The position numbers and the translations under genes were made by a program. From Plutella xylostella (Eukaryota > Arthropoda > Insecta > Lepidoptera > Plutellidae): DNA of 64,000 bases. The notes beneath the pieces are model-generated. The model was not told the origin of the DNA. It saw nothing but the letters and a program-made list of their open reading frames with translations, and searched no databases. Of the stretch, positions 54,331 through 64,000 are shown in pieces. Positions within the stretch are counted from its first letter, which is position 1. The number at the start of each line of letters is the position of its first letter. Where the stretch lies: positions 8,194,001 to 8,258,000 of the forward strand of contig NC_063992.1 of NCBI RefSeq assembly GCF_932276165.1, read 5' to 3'.

Positions 54331-54332
54331 AT

Positions 54333-55056
54333 GGACAACATTTCAAAAAACTAAAGCTGCTATAAATCGAAAACCATTTCGAGATTTAGCTCTAAAGGCC
54401 ACAAAAAAAATGTTTTTGTATTTTTTGGATCTATAATTTTCGAGAAAATCATAAAATAGTAAAAAAGTGCTGATGACGTCATGCACCAGGTGCTATGCAT
54501 TTTGATGATCAAAGCCTATAGATTTAAAAACAAAGTAACTGTCACTTTCATTTTTGATTGACGTTGACGTTTTATCGTGACGTTGTTGTTTATTTGGGTC
54601 ATTTTCATTAATTCTGTTCTGACACTTTCTGACTATTTTTTTAATTTATTATTAAGCGATGACCTCTATATAATATGTCCCAGAGCATGCCACCGCCTAC
54701 ACAGCTGAAAAAATGCTTCTGCTTATTTTTCTACATGATAAGTACCTACTTTCCATCATCGGAAATATCAAGGTCATTTGAAAATGACCCATTTGTTGGT
54801 TGGCATGTAAACAAAGTTTAAATGTCACTTGTCAGTGTCATTTATGTTTTTTTCGACACTCAGGCAATAGACAAAAATAAAAATTGAGCCTAATATGTGC
54901 CGTCACTTCCGGTTTTAAAATAATTAACTTTAAAGTTAAAAATAACATGCAAATATTTATGTATATACAAAATAAAAAAATACGGGTCCACTAATTTTCT
55001 ATAAAGTTTCCGAATAACTAATAAAAATATAGGGTAAAGAAAATGAAATGTTGTCC
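54333..55056. mobile_element. 724-bp DNA transposon derivative in LINE-A ORF1
   Basis: Perfect 13-bp inverted ends GGACAACATTTCA (54333-54345) and complement (55044-55056). They are flanked by AT on both sides (54331-54332, 55057-55058), and removing the element with one AT restores the ORF1 frame across the zinc finger. No protein is encoded. A 2-bp AT duplication fits the ISL2EU branch of the PIF/Harbinger-like superfamily; that label is inference from end and target only. Confidence 0.75.
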
Positions 55057-55164
55057 ATTTTTCACACAGTTCTTATGGAACAGTCCACCACAATGTCCTT
55101 TACACTGAAAAAACTCCTCCTTAGTTTTAGCAACATATTGCTTGCACTTTTTGCACGTTGACAT
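55057..55164 (-). pseudogene. LINE-A ORF1, N-terminal part (PHD-like finger)
   Basis: 36 codons from the ATG at 55164: MSTCKKCKQYVAKTKEE, then FFQCKGHCGGLFHKNCVKN. The spacing CxxC, CxxxC, HxxC, completed by CDGC on the far side of the inserted element, is a PHD-like zinc finger, as found at the start of ORF1 in several insect LINE lineages. Too short to be seen as a gene by itself. Confidence 0.82.
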
Positions 55165-55260
55165 TATTAAAGGTAATTAGGTTCTACGTAACAACAATAT
55201 TTGTGACTCGCGCTTGCGCCAGTGTCCTTACGCCGAGAGTGCGCGCGCCAGACTGCTAGG

Positions 55261-56029
55261 GCTTGAATAAATATTTATGATGTAATTAATCTATGTATGC
55301 ATAATTGATTTCTGAACTAGGACTAACAATATGTACTTAATAACTAATTATCATCTGAAAATACTGTGTTAATCATTAGGTATTTATAATAATTAGTCAG
55401 TAGGTATTAAATAAACAATTATACAACGTACAATAAAAAATATGACAGCAAATGAGTGTATCCGGACATATTTCATGGGTTTAAAGGTAAATTATTACTT
55501 ATGAATGGCATTATATGTATTATATATATGCATAATGATATTCATAAGTAAATGTTCGTAAAAATAACACTTAATAGTGAATTTTACCTTTATACCCACG
55601 ATTTGTAGAATTCAATCGATTATTATGTTTTATAGTAAACAAAAATATCTCCATAAGGTCAATGTTTGAATAAAATAAATATGGATTGGATCGTGTGCAT
55701 AGTTCAATACCAAGATTTGTATGATAAATCCTCTTTGCGATTGGCTTTCGAAATAGTAAATAAATAAGTAGGTAATAAACCTTTTTTAAAACTACGGCCC
55801 GGTCAAATTGTCATACAAAATTCCACCACAAATATGGATAAACAAAGGATGAATCCTATTTATTATCTTCAAAAAATCATCATTAGCCAAAGTTTAGAAC
55901 TCTATACCAATAAGGACAAAGGTTCAAAAATTATCCAGTTAAAAACTTCTCTACAACTATAGAAAAGCGACCAGACCCTACCTAGCACGGAGACTGTAGT
56001 TTATTTATTTATATACACTTTATTGCATT
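55261..56029. other. No gene seen
   Basis: Very AT-rich flank of LINE-A. No frame and no repeat supported. Confidence 0.55.
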
Positions 56030-56130
56030 CATAAATATTTTTTTACAAGGAAGCATTTAAAAACTTAGGTAATAATTTGCGCAGAAAGGCGGACTTATTG
56101 CTAAATTTCTAAAAGCCAACCAGTTGCAAT
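56030..56130 (-). repeat. Retroposon 3' tail (inverted)
   Basis: TTTATTTATTTATATACACT, TTATTGCATTCATAAATATT and GCAGAAAGGCGGACTTATTG: on the minus strand, a 3' UTR with AATAAA-type tail of a common lepidopteran retroposon. Confidence 0.5.
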
Positions 56131-58495
56131 GTTTGTTCGGTAAAATTCAATTGTGAAGCCCGTAGTCTATACGTGTAATAGCCATTCCCTTAGAGCTCAT
56201 ACCTCACGCAAACTTAGTCGATTTCATGGTGCAATAAACGGTTACTGTAAGTTCTGGAAAATTTCTCGAATAAATCGTATTCGCCGCGAAGTTGGGTGGA
56301 TTCATGCATTAGACTCTTATCCAAGTGAAGGAGGTACTTTGGGGGTATTTTTTCTGTTCGTTAATCAGGGCGGAAGGGGAGGCTGGGCCCAACGACTATC
56401 GATCGGGATTCGAGACATGCTGTGGGCTGATGCCACTTCTGCGATCAGATTCAATAAATATTAAGGAATGATCACAGTATTTCGCAGTACTTTTGTACAT
56501 ATTATGTATTTTTATTTATTTGTTATATGAAGTATATAGGTATCATTATTTTGTAAGTATACATTTTGTATTTTAGTGTGTGTAGATAGCTCATACGATA
56601 TAAGTAGTTATTATTTAGTGACTGGTTCCTATTTAGTTCTATATTTTTTATTATTGTTTTTTTGTACACCATAACTGATTTTCCTATACCTCCTGTAGTT
56701 TGACTGGTAGTATATGATTTTAGCATTAAGTCCACCTTCTGTACACTTATTAAGTACCTATTCAGAGAAATCACAAAGGTTTGTTGTTTGTAAGTTACAC
56801 GAATTTTGAATCTTTATGACGGTTTTTCGCGCTGATAAACAAACTCTTTATAAGTTTTATGAATACTTACGTCCAATTTTATTTCAAAGATCCTTTCAAT
56901 AATAACAAAAAACAAATTTTATGAATTCTTTAAGGTATTTGTACTTTGATAAAACAGATGGGAGGGAATACAGAAGACGAGCGCTTTGATAGGTACTCAA
57001 TACTGGCACTATGATTACTTAGTGATTCGGCTAGCAACAAAGAGAAAATATCGAAGAACTGATAAAAGCCCGCTAAATCCTACGTCTGAGCTACAGCCAT
57101 TTGTAGTTCTATTTTGTTGAGTGAGAGCGTCTTGAGAGATCTCAACCCGCCCGACCCACGTGAATTCCTATTCGTTGAACTACCAGGCACTTGCCAACGA
57201 TCCGATACAGCCAAACTAATTAACAATTGAACGGATTCCCTTTGAATTTAAATTTGGAACCGTATTGTCGCCAGCCAGCATCTTTGTTTATGGTTTAATT
57301 TAAATCAAAGATTACATTAAGCCGCGTCGTTTCATAATTCGAACGCTTTTACCCTTGTCATTTCGGAGAATTTTATCGAACATCGGGTGAAGTGTCACGT
57401 TTGCTTCTTATCTGACAAATGCTTGACGTCGGAAGCTCTCGAAGGGTAAACAGACTATTTATGTCAAGGCAAGTTGCGTCTGGCTGGAATCGTTAAAGTG
57501 TTGTTAGACGCTATCCAGTGCATATTAATTTTGAGCGATATTGCAAATAGGCACCTGCTGCCTTTTTAGTAGAGTTTCTTTGTTGTCGAGCGGCGTTACT
57601 GAGCTTGCAGTCGAGAATATGCTAATAGTATTGCAAATTGGAATTTTAGTTCCAGTCTGTGCTGGATAAACTTAAATACTCTGTAATTAGTTGTAAGCTG
57701 ACTCAGGAAAGCACTTAGCACACGCCCTGTCGATTTAAACAGTTTAAAAACAACTTTCTGCGGTTAAAAACAATGAACCTATGCATTTTTTCCAGCCATA
57801 TGTTTCAAGAAATAATAAATATAGTGTCGTACCTACATACAAAGAGTGAAATACTTTACGAAATTACGTTCTCACCTCGTTATTATTATTTACCGAACAG
57901 AGTGTCAGTTTGTAAACAATTAATTAATACTGTTTTCATAATGATGTCGCCAATTTACTATCCTGACACGATCTACGATTCAATGATTCAATATGGCGAC
58001 AACTAATTACGGATAGTAATAAACATTAAACAGTGCCCATTTCGATGAACTTTAAAAGTTTAATGGTATTAAAACTCATACTGAGAGTCCGTACGTTTAA
58101 TTCTTATTTTGATACTATAAGTACCTATAGATATATAAATAATATGCTAATTTATAAACATAGAAACAAAATTGGCGATTGTTTGATGTTAACTTAGGTG
58201 TAAAATATAAAATACTGTTATAAATGTGCTAGTTTGTTTATGTATACATGAAATTCCTATTGCGAATATTAATATTTGCTTTTTATTTCCATGAACTAGT
58301 ATACAATACACAACCAAACACTACATAAATGTACCAAATCGCTGTCACAAACATTTTTCCATCCGTTCTAGCGACACATTTTATTTTTCCACATTTTATG
58401 TTTCAAAAATGATGGTTTTGAAATAGGGTACATATTTTTTAGCTTGGCTTGATTTTTTACGTACGTTCAGCCTTTGTTGAATACAGCATAATATA
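56131..58495. other. No gene seen; one retroposon tail
   Basis: At 56640-56770 lies a sister of the tail at 28868 (TTTTCCTATACCTCCTGTAG, CATTAAGTCCACCTTCTGTA). A 103-codon plus frame at 56153-56464 has no recognisable domain. The rest is AT-rich with no support for genes. Confidence 0.5.
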
Positions 58496-58564
58496 TAATT
58501 AATGATTAAACGAACTTACCTTAAGTGAAGTTCAATCATAATTACACGAAGAGCTTCGTTCGAA

Positions 58565-58714
58565 GAGATTAGCATAGACATATGTAGTTTCGCCTAGGAC
58601 TTCGCTATTCTGCACTATATTTTAGGTAAAATTCCCATACTAAAAAATAAAACAAAATAAAAATATTTGTGGGTAGGAGTCAAACGTACTCCTACTCTCG
58701 GCTTCTGTCCATCG
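58565..58714 (-). repeat. DIRS-C 3' inverted terminal repeat
   Basis: 150 bp, complementary to 63491-63640: GAGATTAGCATAGACATATG at the outer side, GGCTTCTGTCCATCG at the inner side. Unlike DIRS-A and E2 there is no clear TATA box about 30 bases from its inner edge. Confidence 0.88.
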
Positions 58715-58807
58715 TCATTTAGTTTGGAGATAGTAAAGCTGTAAAATATTTCACGGTTTATGATAATGGGTTTTAAACGCAATATTGCTTATTAGGGAGG
58801 AGTGGGA

Positions 58808-58927
58808 TGCTAATCTCTTCGAACGAAGCTCTTCGTGTAATTATGATTGAACTTCACTTAAGGTAAGTTCGTTTAATCATTAATTACATTCGAGCTTCGT
58901 TCTCGAGATTAGCATAGACATATGTAG
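58808..58927 (-). repeat. DIRS-C internal complementary region
   Basis: The left part is the complement of the left extension (CTTCGAACGAAGCTCTTCGT through TTAAGGTAAGTTCG), the right part the complement of the right extension (TTACATTCGAGCTTCGTTCT), joined at ATTA (58883-58886). Confidence 0.85.
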
Positions 58928-59089
58928 ATCTTGAGAGTAAATAAAAGTGAAATATTTTTGTACTATTTAAAAATGATTCGGTGGTCATTATACATTTTTA
59001 TAACTTTGATCATAATAATACCAAAAGAAAAGAATGGTAAGCTAAGTAAGTAAAGTAATTTATATACTCCATAGCTTATTGAAGTAATA

Positions 59090-60016
59090 ATTAAGTATAA
59101 AATCAACTAATAATTATGCTTCTACCAAAGGCGTTTCGATCAACATTATCCGAAATAATTATATTATAGAATTTGGCGGTTTTTCGGATGAGGTCCAGAC
59201 TGACACCTGCAGTTAGAGCCTTGGACGTGGACGCGTGTCGCGTGCTGTGTCCTGAGAATATTGAAACGTCTATGCCACTACTTGCTAGCGTTAGTTTAAT
59301 TCAACGGCTAAGGGTTTGTGATATAACCGCTTTATGCGGTTTTTTTTTAAAGAAATGAATAGGCTTTGTTGATCAGTTCTCTATGTTTCGGTTTTATGAA
59401 TATATGTACCTAAGATATTTGCAGGACATATTGACGGTTTTTCGGCAAAAATTGGAAGATAAAGGGTTGTGATCATCCGGCTTGAGATGATTCTTATGAT
59501 AATTTCCGTATTTTTAATAATTATGTTACTTATTTTAATTTTTGAGAATATTTGTTCTCTGTGAGCAGTTACAAGTACCAGAAGAGTAATTAATTTTTTA
59601 GATAGACATTCTAGATCTGGGTTTCATCGGGATATTAACTGGACAAAAAAATTAAAACCTGGGTGGTATCCCAGGTTACATCATACCTGGGACGAGGTGG
59701 TCTTAATTTAAAAACACCCTTTAGGAATCTTTGTATCCGATCATCACTGCCAACCTGATGAAAGAGCTGACCTACAGCAATTCAACGTAGCGTATTGAGC
59801 ACCGTTATCAAATAATGTGGTCAGAAATACCATAATATTCGGAATAGAATGATCATAGGGATCTTTGGAATTATTATTACAAAATCTGAACCACTTCTTT
59901 AAACATGTATCATAATATAGTTTAAGGTATTGTCTGAAAGTGACGCTAACATGATAGGTATTTATGAGGAAAGGATGCCTCTTCGTATAAACTATGTCCT
60001 GATAATCTGCCAGCAA
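59090..60016 (-). pseudogene. DIRS-C tyrosine recombinase, degraded
   Basis: The N-terminal core-binding part is open to 59744 (FRQYLKLYYDTCLKKWFRFC, NIMVFLTTLFDNGAQY). After stops and shifts the rest can still be followed: DDRIQRFLKGVFKLRPPRP, then LVTAHRE around the first catalytic Arg, LPIFAEKPSICPANILG, and near 59217-59250 SGHSTRHASTS with the HxxR motif. The Tyr region after LDLIRKTA is lost. Several stops interrupt it, so it is not functional. Confidence 0.8.
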
Positions 60017-60215
60017 TCAGTGTAATCTGTTGGTGTACATTCAGGTTGCTGGAATTAGAAATAAATCAAATTATGACTAGGTCTAAAAATAATTGGCTTA
60101 CTGGTGAGAAGACTGGTAAATAGTCGGTACCAAGGTTGAGTTGGCTATTTAGGTACGACTACTATGCCAGTTGCCCTGTCGTTTATTATTTTTCTTAAGC
60201 ATTTAAGTATTATTG

Positions 60216-60420
60216 CTATTGGTGGGAAATAATAGTTTGTCCACCATAAAAATAATAGTTTGTCCACGTAATGGTAAAAGCATTTGTGGCATAAGCGTTG
60301 GGATCTCTAAACCATGACACATAATTTACACATTTTGCTAGTAGGCTAAATAGCCTACATGCGAATAAATCTATATCTGGGGACCCAAAGTGTTCTATAA
60401 TGCGATAGTTGACATTTCCC
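60216..60420 (-). pseudogene. DIRS-C methyltransferase-like domain remnant
   Basis: IIEHFGSPDIDLFACR, CVNYVSWFRDPNAYATN and AFTITW match the region that follows RNase H in DIRS pol proteins (compare PQIDLFASR in DIRS-A). The rest of the domain is missing. Confidence 0.7.
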
Positions 60421-60429
60421 ACTCGATAT

Positions 60430-61800
60430 CTGGATGAACTCTCCTTGATTCTACATCCGCTATGTGATTGTCGGATGAACTAATATATTATAATATGCTG
60501 CATGAATAAAAAAAATAAAAACGGACTTCACACCATTGCCACATGCTTTTTGCAACTTCCGTGAGATGTGGAAACTGAATTCTTCCCATTCTCTTAACAT
60601 AGGATACAGCCGTTGTATTATCTATTCGCAACACAATCTGACAGTTTAAATAATTTTTATAATAGTAAAGTTTTAATAATAGTAAATTTTAAGCAAACAC
60701 TTTTAATCTAACAAACGCTGCTAGGATTTCTAAATAATTTATATATGTCGTTTTTCTCCGCAACAGACCAAATCCCGCTTGCCCTTTCTTATCCACACGC
60801 CGCGCCCCATCCCGTAGTTGAGGCATATGTGTAGATCTCTAAAGAGATATTGATCGTCTCTTATTTTATTGACTAAAGTATTAATAGCCTTATCACCACC
60901 AACGGAGGTCCGGTAATAAATCTTCAGGAATGGCCATATATTTATCGTAATTTTCTTCACCTTTTAAATTTAGATACTTACACCGTTCAAAACTTTTTCT
61001 ATATAGCCAGCCGTATTCAATAGCTTTACAAGCGGATGTTAATAAACCTAAAAATCTAGCAAATTCTCTAATTTTACATCTTTTACAGTTTAAATTTTTT
61101 ATAATCTGTTCGTAATTCTGATTTTTTTTGTCTCTTTTCTGGGGGTAACGAAATTTCCATTTTGATAAAGTTTAAGTTTATACATAAGAAACGGCAAAGT
61201 GTTTTCGGAATAAAATCAGATTTGTCTGTATTTATCAGGAAACCTAGAGCCGTTAGTTAATCGTTAATCTTCTTGTATCGTGAATATTATCTAGGCAAGA
61301 TTTATAATTATTAGAAATCAGAAAGCAGTATTAAGACCAAATTGTAAGACATTAAATTCGTATAATTTTGAGTCGATTCGAAACCTTAAAAACTTTTTTG
61401 AACTATTATGTATGTATTTTTATCAAAAATTATGCATGTTTATAGTCGATAGTAAACATAAAACAGTTTTTGGAGAGCAGCTTAACGGCTGTGCGCAAAT
61501 ATTCTAATTTAAAGTGATGTGTGTGAATTAATTTATTGAGTTTCTTTAGATTAAATATGAATCTTTTCTTACCATTTGGCTTTGGCAAAAGAAATATATC
61601 GGATATGAACTGACCCTCACAAGGAGAGCATTCTGATATTGCGCCCATAGTGAGAAGGCTGTTAATAACTACTGAGAAATCGACATTTCATTATTCGAAT
61701 CGGATTTCTCTACAGGTGGAAATAGTTGGAATACAGGCTCTACAAATGGGATTCTATATCCCGCTATATAAGATAAAAAAACTTGTTCATCATCTGTGAT
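60430..61800 (-). pseudogene. DIRS-C reverse transcriptase / RNase H, degraded
   Basis: N-terminal RT: TDDEQVFLSYIAGYRIPF (about 61745-61798), then FISDIFLLPKPNGKKRFIF and NCFMFTIDYKHA (61430-61620), with the catalytic Asp region still visible. The YxDD block is lost. Further on, LTALGFLINTDKSDFIPKTL (about 61190-61260) continues the RT after several stops, and RNase H is seen as IVLRIDNTTAVSYVKRMG (about 60590-60640). Not functional. Confidence 0.8.
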
Positions 61801-62043
61801 CATAGACCATTGGTGGAAAAACATGAAAAGTCGACCAGCATATTGTACCTTGTCTAGCGTCGGTAGTGATGATTCACTTGACGCGACGACATCCTCGATG
61901 AGCTGGGCTGCTGAGTCCTGTGTGGAGGCGGCCGCGTCATCCTCGGGGTCCCCTGCGGCTGCGCTAGTTTGTGACCCACTGGGGGAGGACCCCTCCAGTT
62001 TAAAGGAGGCTGTTGTCGACTGGCTACATTACTGACTTTTTTC

Positions 62044-62943
62044 TTATATGGCTGTGGTGTTATAATAGCCGGTTGTGTTCTTAGCTCCTGATCTCTGTAT
62101 CACCTTTACGGTTTTTATGGTTTCAGACAGGTTTTGCCCAAAGATGAACTCATCTATCTTCGTTTTATCCAACTGGTCCTTCATGTCTTTATTAAGTGTT
62201 GAAAGAATGAATGATCTCCTAGTAATAGAGTCGGAGTGTTGACAGTCGCATAGGATGCGGGCGGGGTCCATAAGGATCTTTAGAAGCTCTGGATTCTTAT
62301 CTTCTGATGATGAAGTCATAGAAATAGTCGCACTTAAGGATGATATTGCCGCAGATGTTAATTTTTGTTTATACTCTATGCCCTTATCACGCTTTATCAC
62401 GTGGTTGTCTAATAAATTAGAAGATACTTCTGGATTTAAAGCTGGAGCACTAATTAGTTTGCAGTTGGCTGAAACTAGGCATCTAGGGCCGAACTCATTG
62501 ATTATAGAGGGATCATCTCCAAGGATGTCTAGCAGGGCTGGATCCATCGATATATCATCCGCGACCTGTAGATTTGAGCCTGGGGGAGCAGCGGAAGTAG
62601 ATGGGACTGGATCGGTGGTAGCGGTTGGAGTTCCGTGAGCCGCGGAGGCAGCGGGGGCTGCGGGGCCAGTGGAGGCTGCGGGGGCTGCGTGGGCATCGGG
62701 AGCAGCGGGGGCCTCGGGGGCGCCGGGGGCCATGGGGGCTGCTGGGGCCCCAGTTGCAACGGGGAACGTGGGGGCCGCGAGGGCTGCGGGGGCCGTTAGG
62801 GCTGGATAGCGTGCTGAGAGGGCTGCAGTATGAGTGTGTGCGGGGGCATGGCTTGGGTTGTTGTTAGGTACCCTGACACCGCTGATGGCAATGTACAAAT
62901 TCGATTCGATTCGAATTCGATTCAACGTCATCATGTTCACCAT
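62044..62943 (-). pseudogene. DIRS-C Gag, main part
   Basis: 299 codons. An Ala/Pro-rich N-terminal half (LAAPTFPVATGAPAAP and many APxAP units, residues 45-120; the DNA is an imperfect GCN/CCN array at about 62590-62810), followed by a conserved-looking half: MDPALLDILGDDPSIINEFG, NPEVSSNLLDNHVIKRDKG, then ARILCDCQHSDSITRRSF and ILSTLNKDMKDQLDKTKI. This agrees with DIRS Gag proteins of insects as I know them. It is in the same phase as the N-terminal piece at 63271-63456, with stop codons between. Confidence 0.75.
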
Positions 62944-63270
62944 AATAACTGTTTGAGTATTCCCCGGATGATCGCACTCGCCCTATGTAACCGAAGATAC
63001 ACGTCCGTAAGTCGGAGGTATCGGTAGGTAGATAACACTGCAGTGGAATAACCCAGGATGGTATTTCCGATTAGCTGTGTTTTGTTATTTCAGTTTTGAA
63101 ATACAATATTTTTGACGTGAAACAGTCCCATGGTGGACAGATCGATTGTCAGTATTTTGTAACCAAGTATTTGGTATGGTATGAGTATGTCCCTGATAGA
63201 TGCATTCAAAGCAGTCTCACATTTTATTTTCACTATAAACAAGAAAAGAAGTAGGTACATACCTTCAAGA

Positions 63271-63456
63271 TTAATTGGAATAATCGCGCTCCGGTGTGAT
63301 CGACACGGAGCGTCTGCGTCGATGTCGCCGTTTATTTATTTTTCTTTCAAGTTTTCGCAACTTCCTGCTCAATTCTCGATAATCACTGCACTCACTATCA
63401 CCACGATTAAGTTTTGGCATATTGTTATGCTTGGAATTTAAAGTTTTGGACAGCAA
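63271..63456 (-). pseudogene. DIRS-C Gag, N-terminal piece
   Basis: 61 codons: a helical charged stretch YRELSRKLRKLERKINKRRH followed by RRRRSVSITPERDY, the typical coiled-coil plus Arg/Ser beginning of DIRS Gag. It lies 34 bases inside the 5' ITR and is separated from the main Gag part by in-frame stops. Confidence 0.7.
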
Positions 63457-63490
63457 CGTGCGGAACAGCGGAGCACTAAAACGCGAATGG

Positions 63491-63640
63491 CGATGGACAG
63501 AAGCCGAGAGTAGGAGTACGTTTGACTCCTACCCACAAATATTTTTATTTTGTTTTATTTTTTAGTATGGGAATTTTACCTAAAATATAGTGCAGAATAG
63601 CGAAGTCCTAGGCGAAACTACATATGTCTATGCTAATCTC
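63491..63640 (-). repeat. DIRS-C 5' inverted terminal repeat
   Basis: 150 bp, the complement of 58565-58714. The differences I could see lie outside these limits. Confidence 0.88.
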
Positions 63641-63662
63641 GAGAACGAAGCTCGAATGTAAT

Positions 63663-64000
63663 AATAAGAAAAATATGTGCGGTTATGCCTTTGTAGTTGT
63701 TTAAAAATAAATAATTGGATAAGCAAACGGGAAGCATAAATAAAGCATGACAACTCCATTGGATTTTGTTTGTATAAGCATAAAGTAATAATTCTAAAGG
63801 TCCAAACCTTAACCAAAAACCTTTTGTGCAGTCGTAAATCAAAATACTCCTATCCGGTTGTGCGTTTCCACAATAATTGTTAAGGCCTGTGGTTGGAAGG
63901 GTAGGTATTTAGGGGAATTATGTGAAAGAACCTTACATTACACCTTAGAAAATAGGGAGGTAACTATACCATAAATTTGTTTAGTGTAACTCGTTTATTG
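63663..64000. other. No gene seen
   Basis: AT-rich right edge of the window. Frames of about 60-70 codons overlapping DIRS-C's end are chance. Confidence 0.6.

Larger units (their letters stand above)
43210..55260 (-). mobile_element. LINE-A: PHD/FP-ORF1 non-LTR retrotransposon, twice interrupted
   Basis: Minus-strand LINE. The order is 5' UTR (right edge not fixed, about 55165-55260), ORF1, ORF2 (endonuclease plus RT), and 3' UTR ending near 43210-43250 (TGTGTTTAACTTAAAAAAAT). It is split by a BEL/Pao element (44347-51253) in ORF2 and by a 724-bp DNA element (54333-55056) in ORF1. Removing each insert together with one copy of its target duplication leaves both frames open, so LINE-A looked coding-competent when it was hit. 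ORF1 with a PHD-like finger, coiled coil and FP-like domain, plus an APE endonuclease and a YADD RT, places it in the Jockey/CR1 group. No target duplication of the LINE itself was found. Confidence 0.85.
58496..63662 (-). mobile_element. DIRS-C: decayed autonomous DIRS-like retrotransposon
   Basis: 5.17 kb on the minus strand: ITRs at 58565-58714 and 63491-63640, Gag, RT, RNase H, methyltransferase-like and tyrosine recombinase in DIRS order, and an internal complementary region at 58808-58927 that preserves the joined ends (core TAAT at 58496-58499, complement 58883-58886, and 63659-63662). Every coding part has stops or shifts. The family is different from DIRS-A (other ITRs, Ala/Pro-rich Gag, and HxxR present in the recombinase). 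Confidence 0.85.

Noticed and set aside
56153..56464. 103-codon plus-strand frame
   Set aside because: No similarity recognised and the start is not preceded by any signal; treated as chance.
1..64000. CRISPR arrays, operons, bacterial-type promoters or terminators
   Set aside because: None seen; tandem repeats here lack the short-repeat/unique-spacer pattern and the window is clearly eukaryotic.

Overview
The window looks like a stretch of lepidopteran (moth or butterfly) chromosome. It is AT-rich, shows no operons or dense coding, and carries repeats I know as typical of Lepidoptera: tRNA-headed SINEs, (GTCT)n-bearing Helitron-like repeats ending in CTAG, LINE 3' tails beside an ATCATCATCA run, and many short foldback elements. 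I found no host gene I can name. Almost everything that can be annotated is mobile DNA, much of it nested and datable from target-site duplications (TSDs).

Region 1-21.6 kb: intergenic or intronic DNA with SINEs, Helitron-like repeats and foldback (MITE) families. The centrepiece is a 2.7-kb hAT-type element (6177-8922) with a perfect 8-bp TSD. It holds a Mutator-like element (9-bp TSD, itself holding a foldback), a second hAT element (8-bp TSD) and another foldback. Two short reading frames (17267-17617 minus, 18815-18961 plus) are weak candidates for host exons.

Region 21.6-27.3 kb: an apparently intact DIRS-like tyrosine-recombinase retrotransposon (DIRS-A, minus strand). It has Gag, RT/RNase H/methyltransferase-like and tyrosine recombinase frames, identical 155-bp inverted terminal repeats (ITRs), and an internal complementary region (ICR) that preserves the junction of the circular intermediate. 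A TATA box and initiator sit at the inner edge of the ITR, and four 96-bp stem-loop repeats lie in the leader.

Region 27.3-43 kb: sparse intergenic DNA, then a second YR-type element (E2, 37945-42991). E2 has identical 191-bp ITRs, the same TATA/initiator layout and a partly duplicated ICR, but no recognisable RT or recombinase. Its interior holds a GC-rich minisatellite, a MITE and unrecognised DNA.

Region 43-55.3 kb: a PHD/coiled-coil/FP-type LINE (minus strand) broken twice. A BEL/Pao LTR retrotransposon (44347-51253; identical 207-bp LTRs, AGCTT TSD) sits in its RT, and a 724-bp DNA element (AT TSD) sits inside its PHD-like finger. The BEL element carries a LINE 3' fragment in gag (ACTATCA TSD) and a frameshift in RT.

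Region 55.3-64 kb: sparse DNA and then a decayed autonomous DIRS-like element (DIRS-C, 58496-63662). Its Gag, RT, RNase H, methyltransferase-like and recombinase parts are all recognisable but full of stops and shifts. Having three different DIRS-like elements in 42 kb, in three states (intact, non-autonomous, dead), is the most distinctive feature of the window.
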